This document shows, one piece after another, positions 1 through 6,548 of a DNA stretch of 8,494 bases. Where the stretch lies: positions 1 to 8,494 of the forward strand of contig DAOWJC010000078.1 in assembly GCA_030640595.1 (NCBI GenBank). Reading direction: 5' to 3'. Both the position numbers and the translations under genes were made by a program. The notes under the pieces were generated by a model that did no database searches, was not told the DNA's origin, and saw only the letters and a list, made by a program, of their open reading frames with translations. The first letter of the stretch is position 1; each line of letters starts with the position of its first letter. The DNA comes from Dehalococcoidia bacterium (GTDB lineage: Bacteria; Chloroflexota; Dehalococcoidia; Dehalococcoidales; DAOWJC01).

Positions 1-67
1 AGGTAAATACATCACCACCGTTAATCAGGAACCTGATAGCAAAGGTATGCCGACAAAGGTGGTACAA
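1..67 (-). pseudogene. Tyrosine recombinase (phage-type integrase) fragment, cut by the window edge
   Basis: The minus-strand frame read from 67 down to 2 gives LYHLCRHTFA followed by IRFLINGGDVFT. This matches catalytic box II of tyrosine recombinases: HxxR (His at 61-59, Arg at 52-50) followed by HTFA, then the family's usual 'L.NGGDVF' stretch that leads into 'LQ.ILGH'. In the same frame an ATG at 85-83 is followed after four codons by a TAG at 70-68, just before the motif. There is also no room for the core-binding domain or box I, because the LutB-like gene ends only 20 bp upstream. I therefore read it as a 5'-truncated remnant. The rest of the catalytic domain, including the Tyr nucleophile, would lie outside the window. 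The family is well supported by the motif; the pseudogene call is an inference. Confidence 0.72.
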
Positions 68-87
68 CTACTGGGGGCAGGTCATAC

Positions 88-1299
88 TTAACTTCTAGCC
101 ATTTCAACAATTCTGTGTCTTAGTTCTGGGATAAGCCTGGATAAGTCTATTGACTGGGGACACACCTCAGTACAGCGCCCACATCTAAGACAGGTATAGG
201 CAATAGGAGCCGCCTCTTCAAAGCCACCACTCATATAAGCGGTCAAAATAGCTCCCAGACCGCCAAAGTATCCGCGACCGCCATAATATCCAGCAGCCAG
301 TTGAAAAACCGGGCATTCAAAAAGACAGGCGCCACACTTTATGCAGTACAATGCCTCCTTCAGGATAGGGTCTTTGGCTAGCGTGCTCCGTCCATTGTCC
401 AAGAAGATAACATGAAGCTCTAAAGGACCGCTGGAACCATGAACTAAGGTACACTGAATATCTGCTGTGCCACTGGGACCACTAATCATGCTGACATAAA
501 GCGGAACAGTAAAGCTAGCGTATCGCCAGACTACCTCCGCCACTTTAAAGGCGTCATGAAGGGTAGGAACGATTTTCTCAATCCCGACCAAAGCGATATG
601 AACCGGCGGGACAGTGGATGACATACGGATATTGCCCTCGCTCTCAAGCAAGAAAATTGAGCCGGTATCTGCCCCCAGGACATTACAACCAGTTATCCCA
701 AAGTCGGCTTTAAAATACTTATTTCTGAGAAATTCTCTTATCGCCCTTACCTCGGTTGGTATGTCAGGCGGTATCTCTCTGCCTAAAAATTTAGTCAGGA
801 GTTCAGCTACATCCTCTCTGGTTACATGAAGGGAGGGAAATACATAATGCATAGGTTTTTGTTTGCGAACCTGCTGTATAAGTTGGGCAATATCAGTCTC
901 CCAATACTCATTGCCTAAAGCTTCAATGTAGTGCCTCAGCCCTATCTCTTCCCCGGTTAGAGTTTTTCCCGATACGATTACCTTCCCTGAACCAACTATT
1001 CCACCAATAAGTTTTAACGCGTCGTCTCCTGTCTCGGCGTAGTATACCTTTGCCCCGTTCTCTTCCAGGGAGGCTGTGGCTTTCTCAACCAGTTCATCCA
1101 GATGTTCTATGCAGTCTTCCTTAAGGCGTCTTACCTCCTTGGCTAGCTCAGCCGTGTGCGGGAACCTCTCCATAGCCTTGGCTCGGCTTTCCCTATAGGC
1201 ATTTACCGACCTTGAAAGTCCCAGCAAAAGGTGCTGGTCATGAGCGTTGCGCAAAAGCACATCATAGTATTCCTCAAATATCTGCTTAGGCTCTGGCAT
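88..1299 (-). CDS. lutB: LutB-like LUD-domain protein with two 4Fe-4S clusters
   Basis: Predicted cytoplasmic electron-transfer protein of the L-lactate/2-hydroxy-acid utilisation (LutB) type, 403 residues. The N-terminal part (about 60-300) is the LUD fold: GKTLTGEEIG near 111-120 corresponds to the LutB 'KSM.TEEI' segment, and ETDIAQLIQQ at 134-143 to 'ETDLGEYI.Q'. The C-terminal ferredoxin part carries CIKCGACLFECP (Cys 319, 322, 325, 329) and CLRCGRCTEVCP (Cys 370, 373, 376, 380), enough for two 4Fe-4S clusters. It is shorter than typical LutB (about 470 residues) because it stops soon after the second cluster and lacks the usual C-terminal extension. The ATG has an excellent SD, and the start lies 14 nt inside the preceding HdrD-like gene, so the two are probably translationally coupled and form a complex. 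A LutB/LldF role is well supported. The electron donor and acceptor are unknown, and no LutC is present in the window. Confidence 0.88.
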   Translation of the reverse strand: MPEPKQIFEEYYDVLLRNAHDQHLLLGLSRSVNAYRESRAKAMERFPHTAELAKEVRRLKEDCIEHLDELVEKATASLEENGAKVYYAETGDDALKLIGGIVGSGKVIVSGKTLTGEEIGLRHYIEALGNEYWETDIAQLIQQVRKQKPMHYVFPSLHVTREDVAELLTKFLGREIPPDIPTEVRAIREFLRNKYFKADFGITGCNVLGADTGSIFLLESEGNIRMSSTVPPVHIALVGIEKIVPTLHDAFKVAEVVWRYASFTVPLYVSMISGPSGTADIQCTLVHGSSGPLELHVIFLDNGRSTLAKDPILKEALYCIKCGACLFECPVFQLAAGYYGGRGYFGGLGAILTAYMSGGFEEAAPIAYTCLRCGRCTEVCPQSIDLSRLIPELRHRIVEMARS

Positions 1300-2302
1300 T
1301 GCTCACCTCCAATGCTTGGTAGACAATCTCTGTAAGGTCGACTATTCTTAACTTATTGCCAGTTAAATCTGCACCTCTACTCAAATTTGCATGGCAATAG
1401 GGACACAGCGTGGCGGCTACTTCAGCACCAGTAGCTGAGAGCTCTTCAACACGCTTGACGGCTACAAGCTCGGAGAGTTCAGGGAATATTGTTTCACAAG
1501 GCGCCCCACAGCAACCGGTTAACTCCCTATTTAACGCCACTTCCCTGAAGTCCAGGTTAGTGATGGCTCGGAGAACCTCCCTGGGCGCTTCGGTCACTTT
1601 TAGCGCTCTCGCCAGGTGACAAGGGTCGTGAAAAGTCAAGGTTAGCGGTTGCGGCAAAGATAGCTCAATTCCAAGCTTGTTTAAAGCCTCGGCTACACTG
1701 CTTACATAAGGGATAACCTCAAAATCAAAGTTGCTGATGAACTTCGGATACACCTGTTGGAAGACTTCGGCTGAATGGGGGGTGAGGGCGATTATCTTGG
1801 TTACCCCCGCCTCCTTAAACTGGTTTACCACCCGCTTCGCCTGCTCCTCCAGCTCATCAAAAAGACCAAACTCATAAAGCAAAGCCCCACTGTAGAGTTC
1901 GCCGTCAAGGTAGGCGAAATCTACACCCAATCTCCTCAGTGTTAACGCAGCCATCCTCAACAGGCGGTTATAAGTTTCGCTCTCTCTGCTGGTTACTTTG
2001 GTGTAGCCCTTCATTAAGTCTACTCCAATCTTGCCAACAGCGGTTTGAATTCCACTAAACGCGGAGAATAGAGTATCCTTAAACTTCACCCTTTTCAAAA
2101 CCTCTACTAGAGAGCGGAGATAGGCTGTCATCTGATATTCACAACCGGTATAGAAGATGGTTTTACCTTTGGTGGGAAGCTGAAGACCATCAGCCCAGGA
2201 AGCACAGTCGCTCTTTTTCAAGCCGAGAGGGTTCCCCCATTTAGCTATATTCATACTGATGATGCGGAAAACGGGCGGAGTATAAAGTTTTACATTTTTC
2301 AT
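1286..2302 (-). CDS. HdrD/LutA-like CCG-domain iron-sulfur oxidoreductase with one degenerate CCG domain
   Basis: Predicted cytoplasmic cysteine-rich (CCG) protein related to LutA, GlcF and heterodisulfide reductase subunit D, 338 residues from this start. The second CCG domain is complete: HDPCH (Cys228), TGCCGAPC (Cys264-265) and CPYC (Cys300, 303), the ligand set CCG proteins use for a special 4Fe-4S centre. The first domain keeps TGC (Cys54), but the CCG position reads YSG (137-139) and the CPxC position reads TPHS (174-177), so it probably binds no cluster. About 40-50 extra residues (roughly 72-115) separate the two halves of domain one. The open frame reaches a TTG at 2335, but that codon has no SD. 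The ATG at 2302 has GAGAGG upstream and begins MKNVKLYTPP, so I prefer it. The gene lies between larA and the LutB-like gene and is probably the redox partner of the latter. The exact reaction is unknown. Confidence 0.82.
   Translation of the reverse strand: MKNVKLYTPPVFRIISMNIAKWGNPLGLKKSDCASWADGLQLPTKGKTIFYTGCEYQMTAYLRSLVEVLKRVKFKDTLFSAFSGIQTAVGKIGVDLMKGYTKVTSRESETYNRLLRMAALTLRRLGVDFAYLDGELYSGALLYEFGLFDELEEQAKRVVNQFKEAGVTKIIALTPHSAEVFQQVYPKFISNFDFEVIPYVSSVAEALNKLGIELSLPQPLTLTFHDPCHLARALKVTEAPREVLRAITNLDFREVALNRELTGCCGAPCETIFPELSELVAVKRVEELSATGAEVAATLCPYCHANLSRGADLTGNKLRIVDLTEIVYQALEVSNARA
1303..1310 (-). promoter_or_regulatory. Strong Shine-Dalgarno of the LutB-like gene, inside the upstream gene
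   Basis: Minus strand GGAGGTGA, then GCA, then the ATG at 1299. This near-perfect anti-SD match lies within the last codons of the HdrD-like gene. It fixes the LutB-like start despite the 14-nt overlap. Confidence 0.85.
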
Positions 2303-2380
2303 GGTAATCAGCCTCTCGTCCAAATTAGCTAGCAAATAAGAGCAGGATTAATTATAAAACTCTTACCTTGTCGCCGAGTC

Positions 2381-2389
2381 ATTATAACA
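2381..2389 (-). promoter_or_regulatory. Candidate extended -10 promoter for the HdrD-like/LutB-like pair
   Basis: The minus strand reads TGTTATAAT in the 89-122 bp gap after larA: a consensus -10 hexamer preceded by the TGn extension. No good -35 lies 16-18 bp upstream; the best resemblance (TTGAAC) is only 13 bp away. An extended -10 can work without a -35, so an internal promoter is possible. Read-through from larA is equally possible. Confidence 0.4.
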
Positions 2390-2424
2390 TATTTCCCCAG
2401 TTCAACTCAGCATCGCCGCTTACC

Positions 2425-3690
2425 TTAATTCTCCAGCAGGGGAATAACTAACGGCCCTTCTGGAATTACGGCGACTTCGGCATCATTGCCCAGAATCTTA
2501 AATGCTTTTTCCAGACCTTCCTCTATGGTACGGATTGGCGTTATCATCAAATCTTTGACCACGCTATCTTCCAGATTTGACACCAGGTAGAAGTCATTCC
2601 TCAATTGGTCGCGGGCTAAAATTTGATTTTGCCATTGAACACCTATCGGCTCTTCACGCCTTATTTTCTGCAGGACTTCCTTAGGCGAGCTAACCGATGC
2701 GTGCAATTCCCTGAATTCCTCCGGACCAACACCGATAGTGCAAGCCGAGGCTATGATTACGATTCCCCCATCACGGGTTATCTTTGAGGCAGTGTTCATC
2801 CCCTTACAGGTCTGATACAAATCCAGGTCTAGTGGAGCTCCGCTATTTGTGGTAATGGTAATGTCCACCTTATGAGGCACTTTAACCTCAGCAATATCAC
2901 CCTCTATCTCACACCCCTTCTCATGAGCCTTTATTGGATCCCCAGCCACTACATGCGTAATTTCTCTGTTCTTGTTTAGAAGCACGTTAACTATAAAATT
3001 GAGGTTAGCCATCCTTGCCTGTTCCACCAAGTCCTCATGTACTATATTCCCCTTAATAATCCCGGGTATGGAACGGGGATGGTCTATCATCATATAGCTA
3101 TGGTTTATGTAAGCCGACCTGACACTAAATACACCCGGGGCTATGCTCTTCCTACCACCAGAAAAACCAGCAAACCAGTGAGGCTCAATAAACCCGATGC
3201 TTAACCGGAAATCTGCCGCTACCACCCTAGTATTTATATCCACCGGAGTACCTCTAGATGTCGTGCCAATGTAAACACATTGGTTAACGTCATGGTTCAT
3301 AACGTTATAGTTTTCAACTACGTCTCTACCCAGTTTTTTGACTAACTCTTGCTTATCTAAAGGTGGGTGCAATCCAACGGCAACTATTATCGTTATATTC
3401 TCTCGGGGTATTTTTTCTTCTAACTCAGCCAATATCGGAGGAAGTATCCTATCATCGGGACACGGTCTAGTGTTATCGGTAGCTAAGACCACAACTTTAT
3501 CATTTTTATTGATACAATCGCGAAGGGCAGGACACTCTATCGGGGCTCTCAGGCTATTTGTTATAGCCTCCCCCTCATTCTCTAGACCTTTTATATATTT
3601 CGTGCTCAGAACAAAGGTTATGTTCTTAGTCGGGACCCTAGCTTTTAGAAAAGAACTCCCGTAAGGAAGCTCAATTTCAGTGTACTTCAT
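2425..3690 (-). CDS. larA: LarA-family nickel-dependent 2-hydroxy-acid racemase/epimerase
   Basis: Member of the LarA/DUF2088 family, 421 residues, the usual length. LarA of Lactobacillus plantarum interconverts D- and L-lactate by hydride transfer using a nickel-pincer nucleotide tethered to a lysine. The key positions are all present: DNTRP (Asp72, Arg75), GLHPP (His108), EPHWFAGFSGG (His171), GRKSIAPG (Lys181, the cofactor-bearing lysine), INHS (His197), YQTCKG (Gln293, Lys296), and a Trp at 353 in the C-terminal domain. The spacing is offset by only 0-3 residues from the L. plantarum numbering as I recall it. The ATG has AAGGGG 9 nt upstream. Neighbours are a TRAP transporter upstream and Lut-type electron-transfer genes downstream, which favours lactate or another 2-hydroxy acid as substrate. 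Other LarA homologues act on malate, phenyllactate or sugar acids, so the substrate is open. The cofactor-making genes larB, larC and larE are not in this window. Confidence 0.9.
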   Translation of the reverse strand: MKYTEIELPYGSSFLKARVPTKNITFVLSTKYIKGLENEGEAITNSLRAPIECPALRDCINKNDKVVVLATDNTRPCPDDRILPPILAELEEKIPRENITIIVAVGLHPPLDKQELVKKLGRDVVENYNVMNHDVNQCVYIGTTSRGTPVDINTRVVAADFRLSIGFIEPHWFAGFSGGRKSIAPGVFSVRSAYINHSYMMIDHPRSIPGIIKGNIVHEDLVEQARMANLNFIVNVLLNKNREITHVVAGDPIKAHEKGCEIEGDIAEVKVPHKVDITITTNSGAPLDLDLYQTCKGMNTASKITRDGGIVIIASACTIGVGPEEFRELHASVSSPKEVLQKIRREEPIGVQWQNQILARDQLRNDFYLVSNLEDSVVKDLMITPIRTIEEGLEKAFKILGNDAEVAVIPEGPLVIPLLEN

Positions 3691-3726
3691 TAATATATTC
3701 CCCTTTTTACTTGTCTGACTACCTCT

Positions 3727-3984
3727 CTACCTTGCAGGTGATAGTTTTCTAATTAGTTCATAGAATTCTTCAGGCTCTTTGTTCACTGACAATTTCTTCA
3801 TAGGACACATGTCTTCCCCGTTGGGTTTTCGAATGTAGGGCATAATTTCGGTGAGGTGATATTTAATGCCATATCGGTCTAGTGTCTTGACGGCAAGTTG
3901 GCTGCCCAGCGGGCTGTAACTTTCTCCGACAATAAGAGATACACTTAAAACGACTAAACATAGGACTAAACGCCCGCTTATCAT
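3727..3984 (-). pseudogene. DUF1893 (TM1506-like) gene remnant, C-terminal part
   Basis: An 85-codon frame whose second half fits the C-terminal end of the DUF1893 family: LDRYGIKYH near 35-43, MPYIRKPNGEDMCPMKKL at 48-65 (family pattern 'P[FY]I.NR.G..MCPMEKL') and EPEEFYELIRKL at 70-81. Full-length members are about 130-150 residues with a deaminase-like fold and no firmly known function. Here roughly the first 50 residues are missing, a TAG lies ten codons upstream of the ATG, and GGAG is only 2 nt from that ATG, too close for a normal SD. The frame could be an expressed short gene, but decay is more likely. The overlapping frame just upstream (4153 down to about 3977) ends in SDDK, which resembles the family's 'ADK' segment before the 'GR' seen here as ISGR. 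A frameshift joining them would give about 140 residues. That part is weak. The stop lies 36 bp before larA. Confidence 0.55.
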
Positions 3985-4270
3985 CGCTCCAAGGTAGGAA
4001 AGTGGGAACAGCTAAGTGAAATTGGTGGCAAACCCAGGGTGCTAATACATCTAATAAAACGAAACCAAGTGTAAAAACATAACTATGAATATCAGTGTAT
4101 CTTAGCACTAAAGGAAAGGGTTGAGGCTTGGAAATTGCAATCCGGCCAATCATTGGTGACCCCCCTCATTGTGAGGTATTCGTTTCACTATTGTTCCAAT
4201 TACTCTGGAGCCGAACTGTCTCCGGTTGGAGAAAACCCATCCAGGATGTTAGCCTCGAGGTGAATTGGCT
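3985..4270. other. 286-bp stretch without a convincing gene, downstream of dctM
   Basis: I find no supported intact gene, RNA gene or transposase here. The longest minus-strand frame (start 4153) has no recognisable SD and reads as low-quality sequence, except for a possible decayed start of the DUF1893 gene. Small inverted repeats occur: CCAAT/ATTGG, CCTCA/TGAGG with a 3-nt loop, and TCTCC/GGAGA with a 4-nt loop. None is followed by a T-run in the transcribed direction, so no terminator for dctM is evident. No promoter for larA with both a good -10 and -35 was found. Confidence 0.5.
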
Positions 4271-5632
4271 TTATCTTAAAAACCGCCCCGGGGCAAAGAG
4301 CCAGTTGGGAATAAGTAAAGCTATTGGTGGGAAGGCGATACAAATAATCAGACCTACTACCTGAAGAGCGAGGAAGGGCAGGACAGACTTGATTATTTCC
4401 CACATGCTTATTTCTGGAGGGGCTACTCCTTTTAGATAGAACAGGGCGTAACCAAAAGGCGGGCTCAAGAAAGATATCTGCATGTTGACATTGTAAATGA
4501 TGCCGAACCATAATCTGTCAAAGCCCAAGTCTATGACTATGGGTAGAAAGATGGGCACACAGAGGAACAGGATGCCTACCCAGTCGACAAACATCCCCAG
4601 AACGATGAGGATAACCATGATTATGGCTAGGGTGCCGTATTTACCCAGCTCGAAGCCCCATATTAAGTCCCGTATGAAAACCTCACCACCTACACCGTAG
4701 TAGAAGGTAACCAGAGCCACGGCGCCGAAGCACACCCACAAAACCATAGCCGTAACCTTTACCGTCTGGTTCAAGGCTGCCTTTAAATTCTCAAAGTTAA
4801 GCTTGCCCTTTAATGCCGCCGCTACCATGGCACCGAAGCCACCGACAGCCGCCGCCTCGGTGATGCTGGCTACGCCAAGGAAGATTGACCCCAAAACGGC
4901 AAAGACAAGGATGGCAGGGAAGGCTATACCCAACAGGCTCTTGAATCTTATCCCCCAGGTAATCAGCTTCCTCTCTTCCTTGGTGAGGGGCGGACCGAGT
5001 TCAGGGTTGATGGTGCACCTGATAGTTATATAAGTACAATACAGAGCGGAGAGAACAAAACCGGGCAGGATACCACCGGCAAACAGTTTTCCGCACGATT
5101 CCCCGGCTACCAGGGCATACATGATGAATAGTATGCTGGGAGGGATGAGGATTCCCAGGGTTCCCCCGGCCATAACAGCCCCACAGGCTAGACGCCTATT
5201 ATATTTTTTCTTGAGCATAGCCGGCAGGGCAATGAGCCCCATAGTAACCACGGCGGCACCGATGATGCCAACTACCGCCGCCAGGAGGGTGCTGGCCAGC
5301 ACTGTTGCTGATGCCAGCCCACCGGGCAGTGGCGCTGTCCACTTCTGAAAGGCGTCATACATCTCCTCAACGATGCCAGCCCTCTCCAGCATACTTGCCA
5401 GGAAGATAAACAGGGGAATGGCAAAGAGGAGATACTGATACATCAGCCCATACGTTCTGACGGCAATCATATTCAGAAACCCTATGGGGAGCCAACCCTG
5501 CCAGGCAGAGAACAACATAAACATCACCGCCAGACCGCCGCAGGTAAAAGCAACCGGCAAACCCATGAGCAGGAGTATGAGGAGGGAGGCAAACATAACT
5601 ACGGTAATAAGCTCAATCGGTGGCGCGTTCAA
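4271..5632 (-). CDS. dctM: TRAP transporter large permease (DctM)
   Basis: The large membrane subunit of a tripartite ATP-independent periplasmic transporter. It moves the substrate delivered by DctP across the inner membrane using an ion gradient. It has 453 residues, slightly above the usual 425-440, and is almost entirely hydrophobic segments (12 or so spans expected for the family). Family signatures include MGLPVAFTCGG near residues 23-33, the glycine/alanine-rich 'GTLGILIPPSI' type loop, and SPPFGYALFYLKGVAPP at 390-406 (family 'PP.G..LF...G.AP'). The start is TTG, supported by AGGGAG about 5 nt upstream; the next ATG (codon 13) would cut into the first span. TTG overlaps the dctQ stop in a TTGA junction, the usual sign of translational coupling between the two membrane subunits. 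Confidence 0.93.
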   Translation of the reverse strand: MNAPPIELITVVMFASLLILLLMGLPVAFTCGGLAVMFMLFSAWQGWLPIGFLNMIAVRTYGLMYQYLLFAIPLFIFLASMLERAGIVEEMYDAFQKWTAPLPGGLASATVLASTLLAAVVGIIGAAVVTMGLIALPAMLKKKYNRRLACGAVMAGGTLGILIPPSILFIMYALVAGESCGKLFAGGILPGFVLSALYCTYITIRCTINPELGPPLTKEERKLITWGIRFKSLLGIAFPAILVFAVLGSIFLGVASITEAAAVGGFGAMVAAALKGKLNFENLKAALNQTVKVTAMVLWVCFGAVALVTFYYGVGGEVFIRDLIWGFELGKYGTLAIIMVILIVLGMFVDWVGILFLCVPIFLPIVIDLGFDRLWFGIIYNVNMQISFLSPPFGYALFYLKGVAPPEISMWEIIKSVLPFLALQVVGLIICIAFPPIALLIPNWLFAPGRFLR

Positions 5633-6159
5633 ATTAGCTCCCTTCCAGTGGCACCAAGCGTTAAGTCACGAACCAATTTAATCAAGGCTTGAGCGGTTAA
5701 CATAACGGAACCAATGAATAGCGACCACTTCAGCGGGTAGAGAGGCAGGCGCAGGTGAGATTGGTCAACCTCCAGGTTCCAGCCGATACCTGCTATCCAG
5801 GTGGAGTTCATGCCGAACACCCAGCCGGCGTAGAGCAATCCGCCGAGAAAGAGTGCGAAAACAGGAAAGGTAATCAGGTCTATAATGGCTCTCTTCCGCG
5901 GGGAAAACATTGACCAGATTACATCCACTCTGACATGCTGGCCGACACGAAGGGCATAGGCAGCCGCCATGGTATAAAAAGCACCAAAATAGGCACAGTC
6001 TACATCCTGAATGCCCATTATCGGCTCGTTAAATCCGTACCTTCTTACTACCTCAACCACCATTACCAGGACCAATGCCAGTATCAACAAGCCGTAAAAC
6101 TTTGCAGTATACTCGTTAATACTCTCTATAACAGAGAATACAAACTTAATAAACTTCAC
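5629..6159 (-). CDS. dctQ: TRAP transporter small permease (DctQ)
   Basis: The small membrane subunit that pairs with DctM, 176 residues, typical size. Four spans can be read at about 21-38, 55-72, 92-115 and 141-163. Family marks are GQHVRVDVIW (73-82; 'G.HV.VD') and the segment after SHLRLPLYPLKW, where the family has 'S....P.WP' before the last span. The start is GTG at 6159. An AAGGGG lies 11 nt upstream, a little far, and the GTG itself sits in an AAGGTGA sequence, so the start is probable but not certain. It follows the 77-residue membrane protein gene by 44 bp and is coupled to dctM. Confidence 0.9.
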   Translation of the reverse strand: MKFIKFVFSVIESINEYTAKFYGLLILALVLVMVVEVVRRYGFNEPIMGIQDVDCAYFGAFYTMAAAYALRVGQHVRVDVIWSMFSPRKRAIIDLITFPVFALFLGGLLYAGWVFGMNSTWIAGIGWNLEVDQSHLRLPLYPLKWSLFIGSVMLTAQALIKLVRDLTLGATGRELI

Positions 6160-6203
6160 CTTAACTATGACCCCTTATCTAGCAATGTGGTGCCCTAGCG
6201 CCT

Positions 6204-6437
6204 CTAGAAAGTTTTCCTTAAGAAAGTAAAATGTATCCACACAATTAGCGGGTAACTAAGAAACAATAGAAGACCTACCGTCCATCCGATTTTTTGGGCG
6301 AGAGTCATTCCCTTCCAGCCATCAATCAGTTGCCGGTAAGTATTAATCGGTACCTGGTAACTAGCAGCTAATATACGTCCTGCCACCCTTCCCCTTTTTC
6401 GTACCTTAGTCATTCCCTCTTCCTTTTTCCGCATCAT
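6204..6437 (-). CDS. Small single-span membrane protein of unknown function inside the TRAP operon
   Basis: I do not recognise a family for this 77-residue protein. It has a very basic N-terminus (MMRKKEEGMTKVRKRGR), a middle part of about 30 residues with WKGMTLAQKIGW at 41-52, one hydrophobic span at about 51-70, and a short basic tail (LRKTF). By the positive-inside rule the long basic end is probably cytoplasmic. The ATG at 6437 has GGTGAT about 4 nt upstream, a match to the extended SD. Met9 (6413) has AAGGA 7 nt upstream and is a second possible start. It lies in the same direction between dctP and dctQ, a position where standard TRAP operons have no gene. A role as an accessory or assembly factor is only a guess. 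Confidence 0.7.
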   Translation of the reverse strand: MMRKKEEGMTKVRKRGRVAGRILAASYQVPINTYRQLIDGWKGMTLAQKIGWTVGLLLFLSYPLIVWIHFTFLRKTF

Positions 6438-6447
6438 TTAATCACCA

Positions 6448-6489
6448 AGAAGGCGGAGGATTGGTTACCCTTCCTTTCCCCCGCCTTCT
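6448..6489 (-). promoter_or_regulatory. Intercistronic hairpin before the small membrane protein gene
   Basis: The arms are AGAAGGCGGGGGA (6489-6477) and TCCTCCGCCTTCT (6460-6448). Nine outer pairs are perfect and the next four include one G-U, giving a 13-bp stem with a 16-nt loop. No T-run follows, so it is not a standard terminator. It ends 10 nt before the next ATG. It could protect the dctP 3' end, or limit translation or transcription of the membrane genes relative to the binding protein. Confidence 0.6.
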
Positions 6490-6523
6490 CAGTCATCTAT
6501 CCCTTGCCGTCAAGATGAGGCTT

Positions 6524-6541
6524 ACAGCATTATTCTGCTGT
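6524..6541 (-). promoter_or_regulatory. Short hairpin just after the dctP stop
   Basis: ACAGCA and TGCTGT form a perfect 6-bp stem around a 6-nt loop (GAATAA), starting 7 nt after the dctP TGA. It lacks a T-run and is modest in stability. It may act with the larger hairpin that follows as an mRNA-stabilising element. Confidence 0.4.
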
Positions 6542-6548
6542 CTCTAGC

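Noticed and set aside
2303..2335. TTG at 2335 as the start of the HdrD-like gene
   Set aside because: The upstream sequence is pyrimidine-rich with no SD, and the ATG at 2302 has GAGAGG at workable spacing.
2351..2356. Second TATAAT upstream of the HdrD-like gene as a promoter
   Set aside because: No -35-like hexamer at 16-18 bp and no TGn extension. A/T-rich chance match is likely.
3863..4153. Minus-strand 96-codon ORF as an intact gene
   Set aside because: No SD and no family match over its length, and its end overlaps the DUF1893-like frame. At most its first part is a decayed piece of that gene.
4163..4230. Small inverted repeats after dctM as a terminator
   Set aside because: Stems are only about 5 bp and no T-run follows on the transcribed strand.
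4128..4364. Plus-strand 78-codon ORF across the end of dctM
   Set aside because: No SD, no recognisable family, and its second half is antisense to the well-supported dctM C-terminus.
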